Part shown: positions 57,793-64,000 of the stretch, one piece after another
Layout: each line of letters opens with the position of its first letter
Numbering within the stretch: the stretch's first letter is position 1
NCBI GenBank assembly: GCA_016185015.1
Contig: JACPOI010000002.1
Span: 62,001-126,000, forward strand
Direction: 5' to 3'
From: Burkholderiales bacterium
GTDB taxonomy: Bacteria; Pseudomonadota; Gammaproteobacteria; Burkholderiales; Burkholderiaceae_C
DNA: 64,000 nucleotides
Program-made: the position numbers and the translations under genes
Notes under the pieces: model-generated
The model's input: the letters and a program-made list of their open reading frames with translations, nothing else
Database searches by the model: none
What the model was told of the DNA's origin: nothing

Positions 57793-58242
57793 TCAGTAAT
57801 CCGTCCGAAAACCAACCATGGTGATGCTGTCGATCCCGCGGCCGACCGTCACGCTCACCCGCCGGGCCGCGACCCCTTCCAGTACGGCAGGTGCCACGAC
57901 CACCTGCACCTGATAGCCATTGAGCAAGGCCGGCATGCCGGTGAAGACCGGTCCCGCTGCAGAGAGGGTCTCATTGATGCCGTTGAAATCGTTCACATCG
58001 TCGAAGGTGGCACGGGTGGTTTCGCCGCCAATGCCATCCGGATCGGCAAATGGCTTGAGCAGTATCTCTTCCAGCAGTGAATCGGCCAGCACCATGGCCT
58101 GCTTGCGCACCATCGGGTCGGCGCTACGGGCAGCACTGACATCCATGACGACGAGGATGCCGGCAATGCCCAAGGTCACCACGACGATGAAAAAAATTAG
58201 CTCGACCAGCGTGAAGCCAGCCTGGCGTCGGCTAGCGTACAT
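57793..58242 (-). CDS. mshD: MSHA pilin protein MshD
   Basis: A 149-aa PilV-like minor pilin: MYASRRQAGFTLVELIFFIV is the prepilin start. It contains VRKQAMVLADSLLEEILLKP and a C-terminal strand region. Start at 58242 overlaps the mshC end by 11 bp; a start 15 bp further up is also possible. Confidence 0.88.
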   Translation of the reverse strand: MYASRRQAGFTLVELIFFIVVVTLGIAGILVVMDVSAARSADPMVRKQAMVLADSLLEEILLKPFADPDGIGGETTRATFDDVNDFNGINETLSAAGPVFTGMPALLNGYQVQVVVAPAVLEGVAARRVSVTVGRGIDSITMVGFRTDY

Positions 58243-58687
58243 AGCCGGTCTCCGCATCCACGGTGATATTCGCGCTGTCGGGCATGGAGATCGTCACATT
58301 CCCGACCTGATTCGTACTCCCTAGAGGGGTGAACTGAAAGGTACCAATCGCCCCCCCCCCAGCTACAGTGGCTGTCAGTCCGTTTCCTCCCCTAGGCGGA
58401 TTGGGCAAGGTAGGCGGCCCATCGCAAATGAGGTCTGGAGGGGTATTCTGGTCTATCGTCAGAGCCACACCGCCCGCATTCAACGCCACGCAGACGGTAC
58501 GCCGCTGCGCGATGGCCGTCTTCTGCGCATAGCGCAAAAGCGCGAGGGTTTCATCATAAAAACCTCGTGCTTCGTAGTCCCTGGGATCGAGACGCGGGGC
58601 GATGAGGACCGCCAGCAAGCCAAGGATAAGGATCACCATGACCAGTTCGATCAGGGTGAAACCATGGTTGCGGGTCGGCGCCTTCAT
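58232..58687 (-). CDS. mshC: MSHA pilin protein MshC
   Basis: A 151-aa GspH-like minor pilin with NHGFTLIELVMVILILGLL and the conserved LALLRYAQKTAIAQRRTVCV helix after it. The start used is ATG 58687 (MKAPTRNHG), with an alternative nine bases upstream. It is the first gene after the terminator behind mshA. Confidence 0.88.
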   Translation of the reverse strand: MKAPTRNHGFTLIELVMVILILGLLAVLIAPRLDPRDYEARGFYDETLALLRYAQKTAIAQRRTVCVALNAGGVALTIDQNTPPDLICDGPPTLPNPPRGGNGLTATVAGGGAIGTFQFTPLGSTNQVGNVTISMPDSANITVDAETGYVR

Positions 58688-58701
58688 GTTATGCACAAAC
58701 T

Positions 58702-58728
58702 AAAAAAAGGCCGCAGTTTGCGGCCTTT
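58702..58728 (-). terminator. Intrinsic terminator between mshA and mshC
   Basis: On the minus strand AAAGGCCGCA and TGCGGCCTTT pair around an AAC loop and run into a seven-T tract (A-run 58702-58708 on the plus strand). It lies 30 bp after the mshA stop. It would stop most transcripts after the pilin gene and keep downstream expression low. Confidence 0.85.
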
Positions 58729-58758
58729 CTGGTCTCAGCCATAAAGGCCCGGGACGGA

Positions 58759-59199
58759 TCAGTTTCCGGCGCCAATCGCAACCCATGTCATGGCGATGCC
58801 TGCCCCGCCATTGCCGTAGGTCGCATTGCAGGTCGCGGATGTCCCATTCGCTGCAACAGCCGTGTTGTTAGCCGCTGTGATGTACACAGTGCCTTGTACC
58901 GTCGCCGCGGGAACAGCACCCACCACAATCGCGGTAGCCGGCAATGTCACCGCCCCAACTCCAGCGCAGGTCGCCACCTGGGTACAAACGTTGGCGGTAA
59001 CCACGTTGTTCCTGGCCGCACAGGCTGCATAGTTGATCGATGCAGCGGAACTCAGGCCACCCCCGACCCCTCTGGCAGCTGCAGTGTTCGCATCGGCACC
59101 CAGATCTACAAAACGAGGAATCGCCACGGCAGCCAGAATGCCGAGAATCACGATCACCATCACCAGTTCGATCAGGGTAAAACCACGTTGCTGCTTCAT
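58759..59199 (-). CDS. mshA: MSHA major pilin MshA
   Basis: A 146-aa type IV pilin, MKQQRGFTLIELVMVIVILG, with the leader cut after Gly and the Glu+5. It has the helix AAVAIPRFVDLGADANTAAA and a C-terminal Ala/Thr-rich domain with Cys pairs (ACAARNN; ANVCTQVATC; ATCNATYG). It is the most likely main fibre subunit: the gene has its own leader region and terminator. No mshB was found next to it. The ATG at 59199 is the prepilin start. Confidence 0.9.
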   Translation of the reverse strand: MKQQRGFTLIELVMVIVILGILAAVAIPRFVDLGADANTAAARGVGGGLSSAASINYAACAARNNVVTANVCTQVATCAGVGAVTLPATAIVVGAVPAATVQGTVYITAANNTAVAANGTSATCNATYGNGGAGIAMTWVAIGAGN

Positions 59200-59335
59200 G
59201 TCAGGCTCCAATCCAAGGACCAATTTCAGTCATACGGCACCGGAATGGGCCGCTATCATTTTCGAAGTATAGTGCCGCCGACCGATGAATGCGCACTTGG
59301 CGCCCTTCATTCGTGTGGAAAACGTCACAACAAGC

Positions 59336-59354
59336 CCCGCCTTTACAGGGCGGG
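59336..59354 (-). other. Weak hairpin between mshG and mshA
   Basis: CCCGCC (59336-59341) and GGCGGG (59349-59354) can pair in the 164-bp interval between mshG and mshA. No clear T-tract. The same interval contains a possible -10 (TATACT on the minus strand) for mshA, but no -35 was recognised. Confidence 0.25.
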
Positions 59355-59363
59355 CGCCGTCAT

Positions 59364-60596
59364 TCAGCCGCCTCCACGCCCCATGGCCGCCTGCCCGAGG
59401 TTCCACAAGGGCAGGAAAACGCCCAGCGCGAGCAGCAACACCAGCACGCCGATGAAGGCCAAGAGGATGGGCTCGATGGCCGTGGACAGACCCTTGATGG
59501 CGTAGTCGGTGTCGCGCTCGTACATCTCGGCGATCTCGAACAGCAGCGAATCGAGTTCACCGGTCTCCTCGCCCACGGTCATCATCTGCAGCACCACGGG
59601 GGTGAACACGCCGGTGGCCGCGGCGCAGCGCGAGATGCTCTCCCCGCGCTCGATGCCGTCGCGCATCTGTTCGACACGTGCGCCTATATAGGCGTTGTCC
59701 ACCGTCTGCGCCACCACGGTCAGCGCCTGCACCAGCGGCACCCCGCTCTGGCTGGACAGCGCAAAACTGCGGGCAAAGCGCGCCAGCGTGGATTTCAGGA
59801 TGATGGGCCCTACCACGGGCAGGTTCAGCTTGCGCCGGTCCCAGTTGTAGCGCCCCTGCGGGGTGTTCAGGTAGGAGCGCACCATGACACCGGCCCCGGC
59901 GCCCAGCGCCAGCAACACCGGCCACCAGGTGATCGTCCACGTGGAGAAACCCAGCAGGCCGCGTGTGATCAGCGGCAACTGGGTGTTGAAACCGGCGAAC
60001 ACCTTGGCAAACACCGGCAGTACGAAAAGATTGATTATGACCATCGCGATCAGCATGGCGACGATGACGAAGGTCGGGTAACGCAGAGCCTGCTTGATGC
60101 GGGCGCGCACGTCACGCTCGAACTCCAGGTGCTCGGCCAGACGCAGGAAAACCTCGGTCAAACGACCCGTCATCTCGCCGACCCGCACCATGGCGACGTA
60201 GAACGGGCCGAAGACCTTGGGGTGGCGCGCCAGCGAGGTGGCCATGTCGCGCCCCTGGTCCAGGCTGCTGCGCACGTCCCGCAGCACGTCTACCATGGCC
60301 GGCTTCTCGGCCGAAGCCTCCAGCCCGGCGAAGGCGCGCAGGATGGGCACGCCCGCCTTGTTCAGCGTGTACATCTGGCGCGAGAAGATCAGCACGTCTT
60401 CGATGGCGATGGCGCGCCGCTTGAGATGGTCCCACCAGCTCTCGGAAGAAGGGGTTTCGAGTGCTGCCAGGATCTGCACCGGGACCAGGCCCAGGCTGAG
60501 CAACTGGTCGGCCACGGCGTCTTCCGACATCGCCTCCAGTTCCCCCTGGATCAGCTCACCCAGGTTGTTGCGACCACGCCACGCATAGATGGGCAT
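59364..60596 (-). CDS. mshG: MSHA biogenesis protein MshG (type II secretion F family)
   Basis: A 410-aa inner-membrane platform protein of the GspF/PilC family. It starts MPIYAWRGRNNLGELIQGEL and has the two repeated T2SSF domains: FSRQMYTLNKAGVPILRAF with MTGRLTEVFLRLAEHLEFE, and FARSFALSSQSGVPLVQALT with VGEETGELDSLLFEIAEMYE. Three membrane segments, the last near the C-terminus (ILLAFIGVLVLLLALGVFL). It starts 8 bp after mshE. Confidence 0.93.
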   Translation of the reverse strand: MPIYAWRGRNNLGELIQGELEAMSEDAVADQLLSLGLVPVQILAALETPSSESWWDHLKRRAIAIEDVLIFSRQMYTLNKAGVPILRAFAGLEASAEKPAMVDVLRDVRSSLDQGRDMATSLARHPKVFGPFYVAMVRVGEMTGRLTEVFLRLAEHLEFERDVRARIKQALRYPTFVIVAMLIAMVIINLFVLPVFAKVFAGFNTQLPLITRGLLGFSTWTITWWPVLLALGAGAGVMVRSYLNTPQGRYNWDRRKLNLPVVGPIILKSTLARFARSFALSSQSGVPLVQALTVVAQTVDNAYIGARVEQMRDGIERGESISRCAAATGVFTPVVLQMMTVGEETGELDSLLFEIAEMYERDTDYAIKGLSTAIEPILLAFIGVLVLLLALGVFLPLWNLGQAAMGRGGG

Positions 60597-60604
60597 GTCA
60601 GCGC

Positions 60605-62353
60605 CTAATCCTCAAGGTCGTAGCCCACCCGCATGGCCTCGGCCAGCGAAGTCCGCCCCTGGCGCACCAGTTCCAGCGCATGGTGCGTCAGCGTCTGCCC
60701 GGCCATGCGCGCGCGCGCAGCCTGCAAAAAGGCGGCCGGGTCGGAGCGGCTGGCTGACTGCGTCAGCTCGGCGTCCATCTCCAGCATCTCGTAGACGCCC
60801 TGACGACCCGCGTAGCCGGTGCCATTGCAGGCCGAACAGCCCCGGCCCAGCTTGGCATGCACGTGCTGCCCCGGCCCCAGCAGGCTGGTCAGCCACACGG
60901 CCTCCTGCGCGTCGGGTTCATGGGGCTCACCGCAGGTCTCGCAGATCAGGCGGACCAGGCGCTGGGCGACGACAGCCTGCAAGGAGGTGGCCACCATATA
61001 AGGCGGTACCCCCATGTCCAGCAGGCGAAACGGCGTGCTGGCCGCATCGCGCGTGTGCAGCGTGGAGAGCACCAGATGGCCGGTGATGGCGGCGCGCAGG
61101 CCGATCTCGGCCGTCTCGGCGTCGCGCATCTCACCCACCAGGATCACGTCCGGATCCTGGCGCAGGGTGGCACGCAGGACCTTGGCGAAGGAAAGCTCGA
61201 TCTTTTCGTTGACCTGCACCTGGGTGATGCCAGGCAGGCGGTATTCCACCGGGTCTTCGACCGTGATGATCTTGAGTTCGCTGGAATTGAGTTCGGCCAG
61301 CGCCGCGTACAGGCTGGTCGTCTTGCCCGAGCCGGTCGGGCCGGTCACCAGGATCAGCCCGGAGGTGCGCCCCAGCAGCTGGCGGAAACGAGCCAGCATG
61401 GCCGGCGGCATGCCGATGCGGTCGAGCTGGCGCACCCCACCGTCCAGGCTCAGCAGGCGCATGACCACCGATTCGCCGTAGGTGCTGGGCATGGTGGACA
61501 GGCGCACGTCGATGGTCTGGTCCTTCAGTCGTACGCTGAAGCGGCCGTCCTGTGGCAGGCGTTTCTCGGAAATATCCAGGCCGGCCATGAGCTTGATGCG
61601 CTGCGCCAGGGCGGCACCGATCCTCTTTTCGGCCTGGGTCTGCGTCTGCAGCACACCGTCCACCCGCACACGGATCTGCAGGCCGGACTCCAGCGGTTCG
61701 ATATGGATGTCCGAGGCACCAACCTGCGTGGCATCCTCGAAAAGCGATTGCAGCAGGCGCACCACGGGCGCGCCTTCGACACCGGCTGAGGCTGTCAGTT
61801 CGCCAAAGTCGACGGCGTCGCCCAGGTCTTTCTCTAGCGCGCGGGCAAAGCCGCTGATCTCTTCGGTACGGCGGTACAGGCGGTCGCAGGCGAGCGCGAG
61901 CTGACTCTCCGGCACGGCCGCAATGCTGATGTTGCGCTTGAGCAGGCGCGTGATCTCGTCGTAGGCAAACAGGTCCAGCGGGTCGGCCATGGCCACCAGC
62001 AGGGTGTCGCCCTTGTCTTCCAGCACCAGGGCCCGAAAGCGCCTGGCCGCCGACTCCTGCAGGAGCTTGACGACGTCACCGCGGAAAGGGTAGGTCTTGA
62101 GATTGATGAAGGGCACGCGCAGCTGACGCGCCAGCGCATCTGCAAGCGACTCCTCGGTGATGACACCGCTCTCGATCAGCAGACGACCGACCTTCTTGCC
62201 GGTCTGCTGCTGCAGCTCCAGGGTCTGCTGCAACTGCTCCAGCGAGATCAGACGCTGCTGCACCAGCACATCGCCCAGGCGCAGCTTTTCCGGCCGGCCC
62301 GCGGGGGCGCGGGCTCCGGCGGGCTTGGCCGTGGCTGCAACAGCCATGTTCAT
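60605..62353 (-). CDS. mshE: MSHA biogenesis ATPase MshE
   Basis: A 582-aa GspE-type extension ATPase. The N-terminal MshEN domain has two tandem c-di-GMP-binding motifs: RLGDVLVQQRLIS at residue 25 and KVGRLLIESGVIT at 54, each followed by Leu/Ala-spaced helices. One change is that the usual Gly is Arg in the first motif (QQRLIS). The ATPase core has Walker A GPTGSGKT at 338-345, and the tetra-Cys zinc site CETC...CSAC is present. It is the first gene of the operon. A start two codons later (62347) is possible. Confidence 0.95.
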   Translation of the reverse strand: MNMAVAATAKPAGARAPAGRPEKLRLGDVLVQQRLISLEQLQQTLELQQQTGKKVGRLLIESGVITEESLADALARQLRVPFINLKTYPFRGDVVKLLQESAARRFRALVLEDKGDTLLVAMADPLDLFAYDEITRLLKRNISIAAVPESQLALACDRLYRRTEEISGFARALEKDLGDAVDFGELTASAGVEGAPVVRLLQSLFEDATQVGASDIHIEPLESGLQIRVRVDGVLQTQTQAEKRIGAALAQRIKLMAGLDISEKRLPQDGRFSVRLKDQTIDVRLSTMPSTYGESVVMRLLSLDGGVRQLDRIGMPPAMLARFRQLLGRTSGLILVTGPTGSGKTTSLYAALAELNSSELKIITVEDPVEYRLPGITQVQVNEKIELSFAKVLRATLRQDPDVILVGEMRDAETAEIGLRAAITGHLVLSTLHTRDAASTPFRLLDMGVPPYMVATSLQAVVAQRLVRLICETCGEPHEPDAQEAVWLTSLLGPGQHVHAKLGRGCSACNGTGYAGRQGVYEMLEMDAELTQSASRSDPAAFLQAARARMAGQTLTHHALELVRQGRTSLAEAMRVGYDLED

Positions 62354-62367
62354 GCGTCAGTCCTTGC

Positions 62368-62397
62368 GTAGCACCATAACTATGAAAATAGTAGCAC
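62368..62397. promoter_or_regulatory. Repeats in the mshE upstream region
   Basis: ACTAT-GAAA-ATAGT (62379-62392) is an inverted repeat, flanked by two direct copies of GTAGCAC at 62368-62374 and 62391-62397. They lie 15-44 bp upstream of the mshE start. They may be a regulator site for the pilus operon, without a recognised family. Confidence 0.35.
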
Positions 62398-62442
62398 GCG
62401 CGATCCGATTTGAATCGCCCGCGGGCCCACAGAAGCGGCAAA

Positions 62443-63072
62443 TCAGTGCAAATGTCGCGGTTTGCGACCGCCGCCGTGGCCGCCACCATGCCCGCCGCCG
62501 GAGCCGCGGGGTGGCTTGCCGATCTCGAGCGAGTTGACCAGCGAGTCGAAGCGCTGACCGAACAGGCGGTCCACCTCGCTGACCACACCACCGAGCTCGG
62601 AGGCGTCGAAGTGACGCTCCATCAGGCTGATCACGTCCTGCACCAGCAGGTCGCGCTGCACTTGCATGATGGCGGCCGGGTTGGGACCGACGAACATCAT
62701 CATGAAATCATCACGCGACTGCGCGCTGGGCTCGGCTTCGTCCTCATCGAACTCGGTATCGTAGAAGGTGACTTCGATGGCGGCCCCGGCCTGCGACAGC
62801 TCGTTGAGGTTCATGCACATCTCGTCGAGCGACTGGCGGAAATCCTCGTCGCCGATCACGGTCCAGCACAGCTGCAGCATGTGTTCCTGCGGGTCGAAGC
62901 GTATGCCCGGCTCGTCCTCGTAGTGACTCGGGGCGCCATCCGTCAGCGAGCGCGCCCCGGCGTATTTCCACAAGGGCTTGAGCGTTTCCTCCAGCTGGTC
63001 GAAGCCGACCTCCGGGCGCAAGAGCACCTGACCATGGACATGGATTTCAAAAGGAGCGTCGTAGCTTGCCAT
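62443..63072 (-). CDS. DUF6806-like conserved protein
   Basis: A 209-aa protein without signal or membrane segment. It starts MASYDAPFEIHVHGQVLLRP and has an alpha/beta fold region up to about residue 185, then a Gly/His-rich tail ending GGGHGGGHGGGRKPRHLH. The His-rich tail may bind metal ions. The family is of unknown function. The ATG at 63072 was chosen over an in-frame codon further up. It follows the tRNA cluster downstream of the repeats and precedes mshE without obvious relation. Confidence 0.65.
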   Translation of the reverse strand: MASYDAPFEIHVHGQVLLRPEVGFDQLEETLKPLWKYAGARSLTDGAPSHYEDEPGIRFDPQEHMLQLCWTVIGDEDFRQSLDEMCMNLNELSQAGAAIEVTFYDTEFDEDEAEPSAQSRDDFMMMFVGPNPAAIMQVQRDLLVQDVISLMERHFDASELGGVVSEVDRLFGQRFDSLVNSLEIGKPPRGSGGGHGGGHGGGRKPRHLH

Positions 63073-63106
63073 CGTGTTCTCTCTGTGTTGCCCCGTGCCA
63101 ATCATC

Positions 63107-63332
63107 AAACCAACACCGAATCCGCGCAAGCCGGGATCGAACCCGCGCGCGCAGCGCGCTTCGTCATGACCGCCCTTGGGCGTGCCGGTTCGCGATTGCC
63201 AAACCGATATCGCAAATTGAAATTATGGTGCCTCGAGCCGTCATCGAACCCGCGCGTCTTGCGCGCCTCGTCAACACCGCCTCAAGGCGTGTCGGTTCGA
63301 AATTGCCAAACCGACACCGAAAAACGAAAGTA
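63107..63332 (-). repeat. 107-bp tandem repeats behind tRNA-Leu, each with a copy of the tRNA 3' end
   Basis: Two units of exactly 107 bp (63237-63343, reaching into tRNA-Leu, and 63130-63236) match at 85 of 107 positions (about 79%) without gaps by hand count. The unit contains the acceptor 3' strand with CCA and the T-arm of tRNA-Leu: TGGTGCCTCGAGCCG and ATCGAACC recur at 63226 and partly at 63130. A third degenerate piece appears near 63107-63120 (AAACC.ACACCGAA), offset by a 13-bp deletion. The arrangement copies the 178-bp repeats at E. coli tyrT, which carry the 3' end of the tRNA and produce the rtT RNA. Function is unknown. Confidence 0.8.
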
Positions 63333-63424
63333 TGGTGCCTCGAGCCGGAATCGAACCGGCACGCCCCATTTCTGGAAGCGGCGGATTTTAAGTCCGCTGT
63401 GTCTACCAATTTCACCATCGAGGC
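63333..63424 (-). tRNA. tRNA-Leu (UAA)
   Basis: A class II tRNA with acceptor GCCTCGA/TCGAGGC, anticodon stem GCGGA/TCCGC around CTTAAAA (anticodon TAA), a long variable arm and T-arm GCCGG/CCGGC. CCA is encoded (63333-63335). It is the last tRNA of the cluster. Confidence 0.96.
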
Positions 63425-63511
63425 CATGCCGCCCTTGCATTGTCCTGCAAATGGCAGCAGCGGCCCAAGTGGTCGCGGCGCTTGCGGACAGGGGCACAAA
63501 AGCATGTGAAA

Positions 63512-63587
63512 TGGAGCGGGAGAAGAGTCTCGAACTCTCGACCTCAACCTTGGCAAGGTTGCGCTCTACCAACTGAGCTACTCCCGC
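63512..63587 (-). tRNA. tRNA-Gly (GCC), second copy
   Basis: Acceptor GCGGGAG/CTCCCGC-type pairing, D-arm GCTC/GAGC, anticodon stem AACCT/AGGTT around TGCCA (anticodon GCC), T-arm GAGAG/CTCTT. CCA is encoded. The sequence is almost identical to the tRNA-Gly at 63748. Confidence 0.96.
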
Positions 63588-63595
63588 ATGGAGTC

Positions 63596-63669
63596 TGGAG
63601 GCGCGGGCCGGAGTCGAACCGACCTACACGGATTTGCAATCCGGTGCATAACCGCTTTGCTACCGCGCC
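63596..63669 (-). tRNA. tRNA-Cys (GCA)
   Basis: Acceptor GGCGCGG/CCGCGCC, anticodon stem CCGGA/TCCGG around TTGCAAA (anticodon GCA), T-arm GTCGG/CCGGC with one wobble. CCA is encoded (63596-63598). It lies 8 bp before tRNA-Gly in transcription order. Confidence 0.96.
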
Positions 63670-63712
63670 AGGATTTCGTTGCCACCGGCCTGGGGCCGGT
63701 TTTCCTTCAATA

Positions 63713-63740
63713 AAAAAGGGAAGCAGGCGCTTCCCTTTTT
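63713..63740. terminator. Terminator-like hairpin inside the tRNA cluster
   Basis: A 12-bp perfect stem, AAAAAGGGAAGC (63713-63724) with GCTTCCCTTTTT (63729-63740), and a T-tract on either strand. It lies between the first tRNA-Gly and tRNA-Cys, so it would reduce or stop transcription after the first tRNA-Gly unless it is an RNA-processing structure. Confidence 0.7.
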
Positions 63741-63747
63741 CGGAATC

Positions 63748-63823
63748 TGGAGCGGGAAAAGAGTCTCGAACTCTCGACCTCAACCTTGGCAAGGTTGCGC
63801 TCTACCAACTGAGCTATTCCCGC
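63748..63823 (-). tRNA. tRNA-Gly (GCC), first copy
   Basis: A standard tRNA-Gly with anticodon GCC in the loop TTGCCAA and encoded CCA (63748-63750). It is the first tRNA after the promoter at 63838-63866. Acceptor is GCGGGAA/TTCCCGC. Confidence 0.96.
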
Positions 63824-63837
63824 GTTTCAAGCCTCAA

Positions 63838-63866
63838 ATTATAGCGGCATTTTTTAACTTTTGCAA
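63838..63866 (-). promoter_or_regulatory. Promoter of the tRNA cluster
   Basis: On the minus strand TTGCAA (63866-63861) and a perfect TATAAT (63843-63838) are 17 bp apart. The expected transcription start is about 7 bp upstream of tRNA-Gly. Confidence 0.75.
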
Positions 63867-63887
63867 AAGGCCGCCAAAAATTTTGAC

Positions 63888-64000
63888 TCAGTGCTTGATC
63901 GAGTCCTGCACCGGTGCCACGGCCGGGGCCACCGGTGCAGCAACCGCCGGCTCCTCGTCCGGCAAGGGCGTCGGCTTGCGCTCCAGCGCGACCTCCAGCA
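63888..64000 (-). CDS. C-terminal end of an unidentified protein (cut by window edge)
   Basis: Only the last 36 codons are visible, ending APVAPAVAPVQDSIKH and stop at 63888. The tail is Ala/Pro/Val-rich, as found in many Burkholderiales proteins with flexible ends. No family can be assigned. Confidence 0.5.
   Translation of the reverse strand, partial: LEVALERKPTPLPDEEPAVAAPVAPAVAPVQDSIKH

Noticed and set aside
59200-59290. A sigma-54 promoter for mshA
   Set aside because: A GGCAC is present on the minus strand, but the -12 element is CG instead of GC at the required spacing.
63107-63332. Additional tRNA-Leu genes
   Set aside because: The repeats contain only the 3' part of the tRNA; no D-arm or anticodon arm can be drawn.

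Overview
This is a GC-rich chromosomal segment, most probably from a betaproteobacterium of the order Burkholderiales, family Comamonadaceae. The evidence is gene content and order: EarP next to an Arg32-type EF-P, the exbB-exbD-lpxK-trm112-kdsB-adk string, a phasin with PhaR-like operators, ClpS-ClpA, both types of isocitrate dehydrogenase, and a chromosomal MSHA-type pilus locus. The genus cannot be fixed from the sequence. I found no insertion sequence, prophage, integrase or CRISPR array, and the gene order reads as core genome.

Layout. 1-3.7 kb: 5' part of uvrC, sbcB, and earP-efp. 3.8-7.1 kb: a tight three-gene operon for nucleoside-monophosphate breakdown (AMP-phosphorylase-like enzyme, PRPP-synthetase-like enzyme, LOG-family nucleosidase). 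7.2-17.3 kb: MFS transporter and rmuC, a MarR regulator with a cation:proton antiporter and a YbdK-type ligase, a 2-hydroxyacid dehydrogenase, nhaD, nitroreductase, thioesterase, phasin, and a possible small RNA. 17.3-28.3 kb: patatin lipoprotein divergent from a Fur-box iron-binding protein gene, clpA/clpS, dimeric icd, a DUF192 protein, monomeric icd, sodB and a small membrane protein. 28.3-37.9 kb: xseA, the exbBD-lpxK-trm112-kdsB-adk operon, two small exported or membrane proteins, asparaginase, lexA with a small downstream gene, and a dehydrogenase. 37.9-45.1 kb: a fatty-acyl or aromatic-CoA degradation block whose 3-hydroxyacyl-CoA dehydrogenase carries a frameshift, flanked by two glutathione transferases. 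45.1-62.4 kb: an MSHA pilus operon read right to left (mshE-G-A-C-D-O-P-Q-I-PilN-J-K-L-M-N) followed by an HD-GYP gene. 62.4-64 kb: a DUF6806-like gene, a tRNA cluster (Gly, Cys, Gly, Leu) and the 3' end of one more gene.

The most distinctive points are four. Diverged 107-bp tandem repeats lie behind tRNA-Leu, each carrying a copy of the tRNA 3' end, in the manner of the E. coli tyrT repeats. The nucleotide-salvage operon joins three enzymes that act on ribose phosphates. The MSHA locus has its two halves in the opposite order to Vibrio, has a terminator behind the pilin gene, and carries a likely c-di-GMP sensor (MshE N-terminus) at one end and an HD-GYP phosphodiesterase at the other. There are also clear regulatory sites: two LexA boxes at lexA, two PhaR-like palindromes at the phasin gene, a Fur box, and a tandem palindrome upstream of the monomeric icd.
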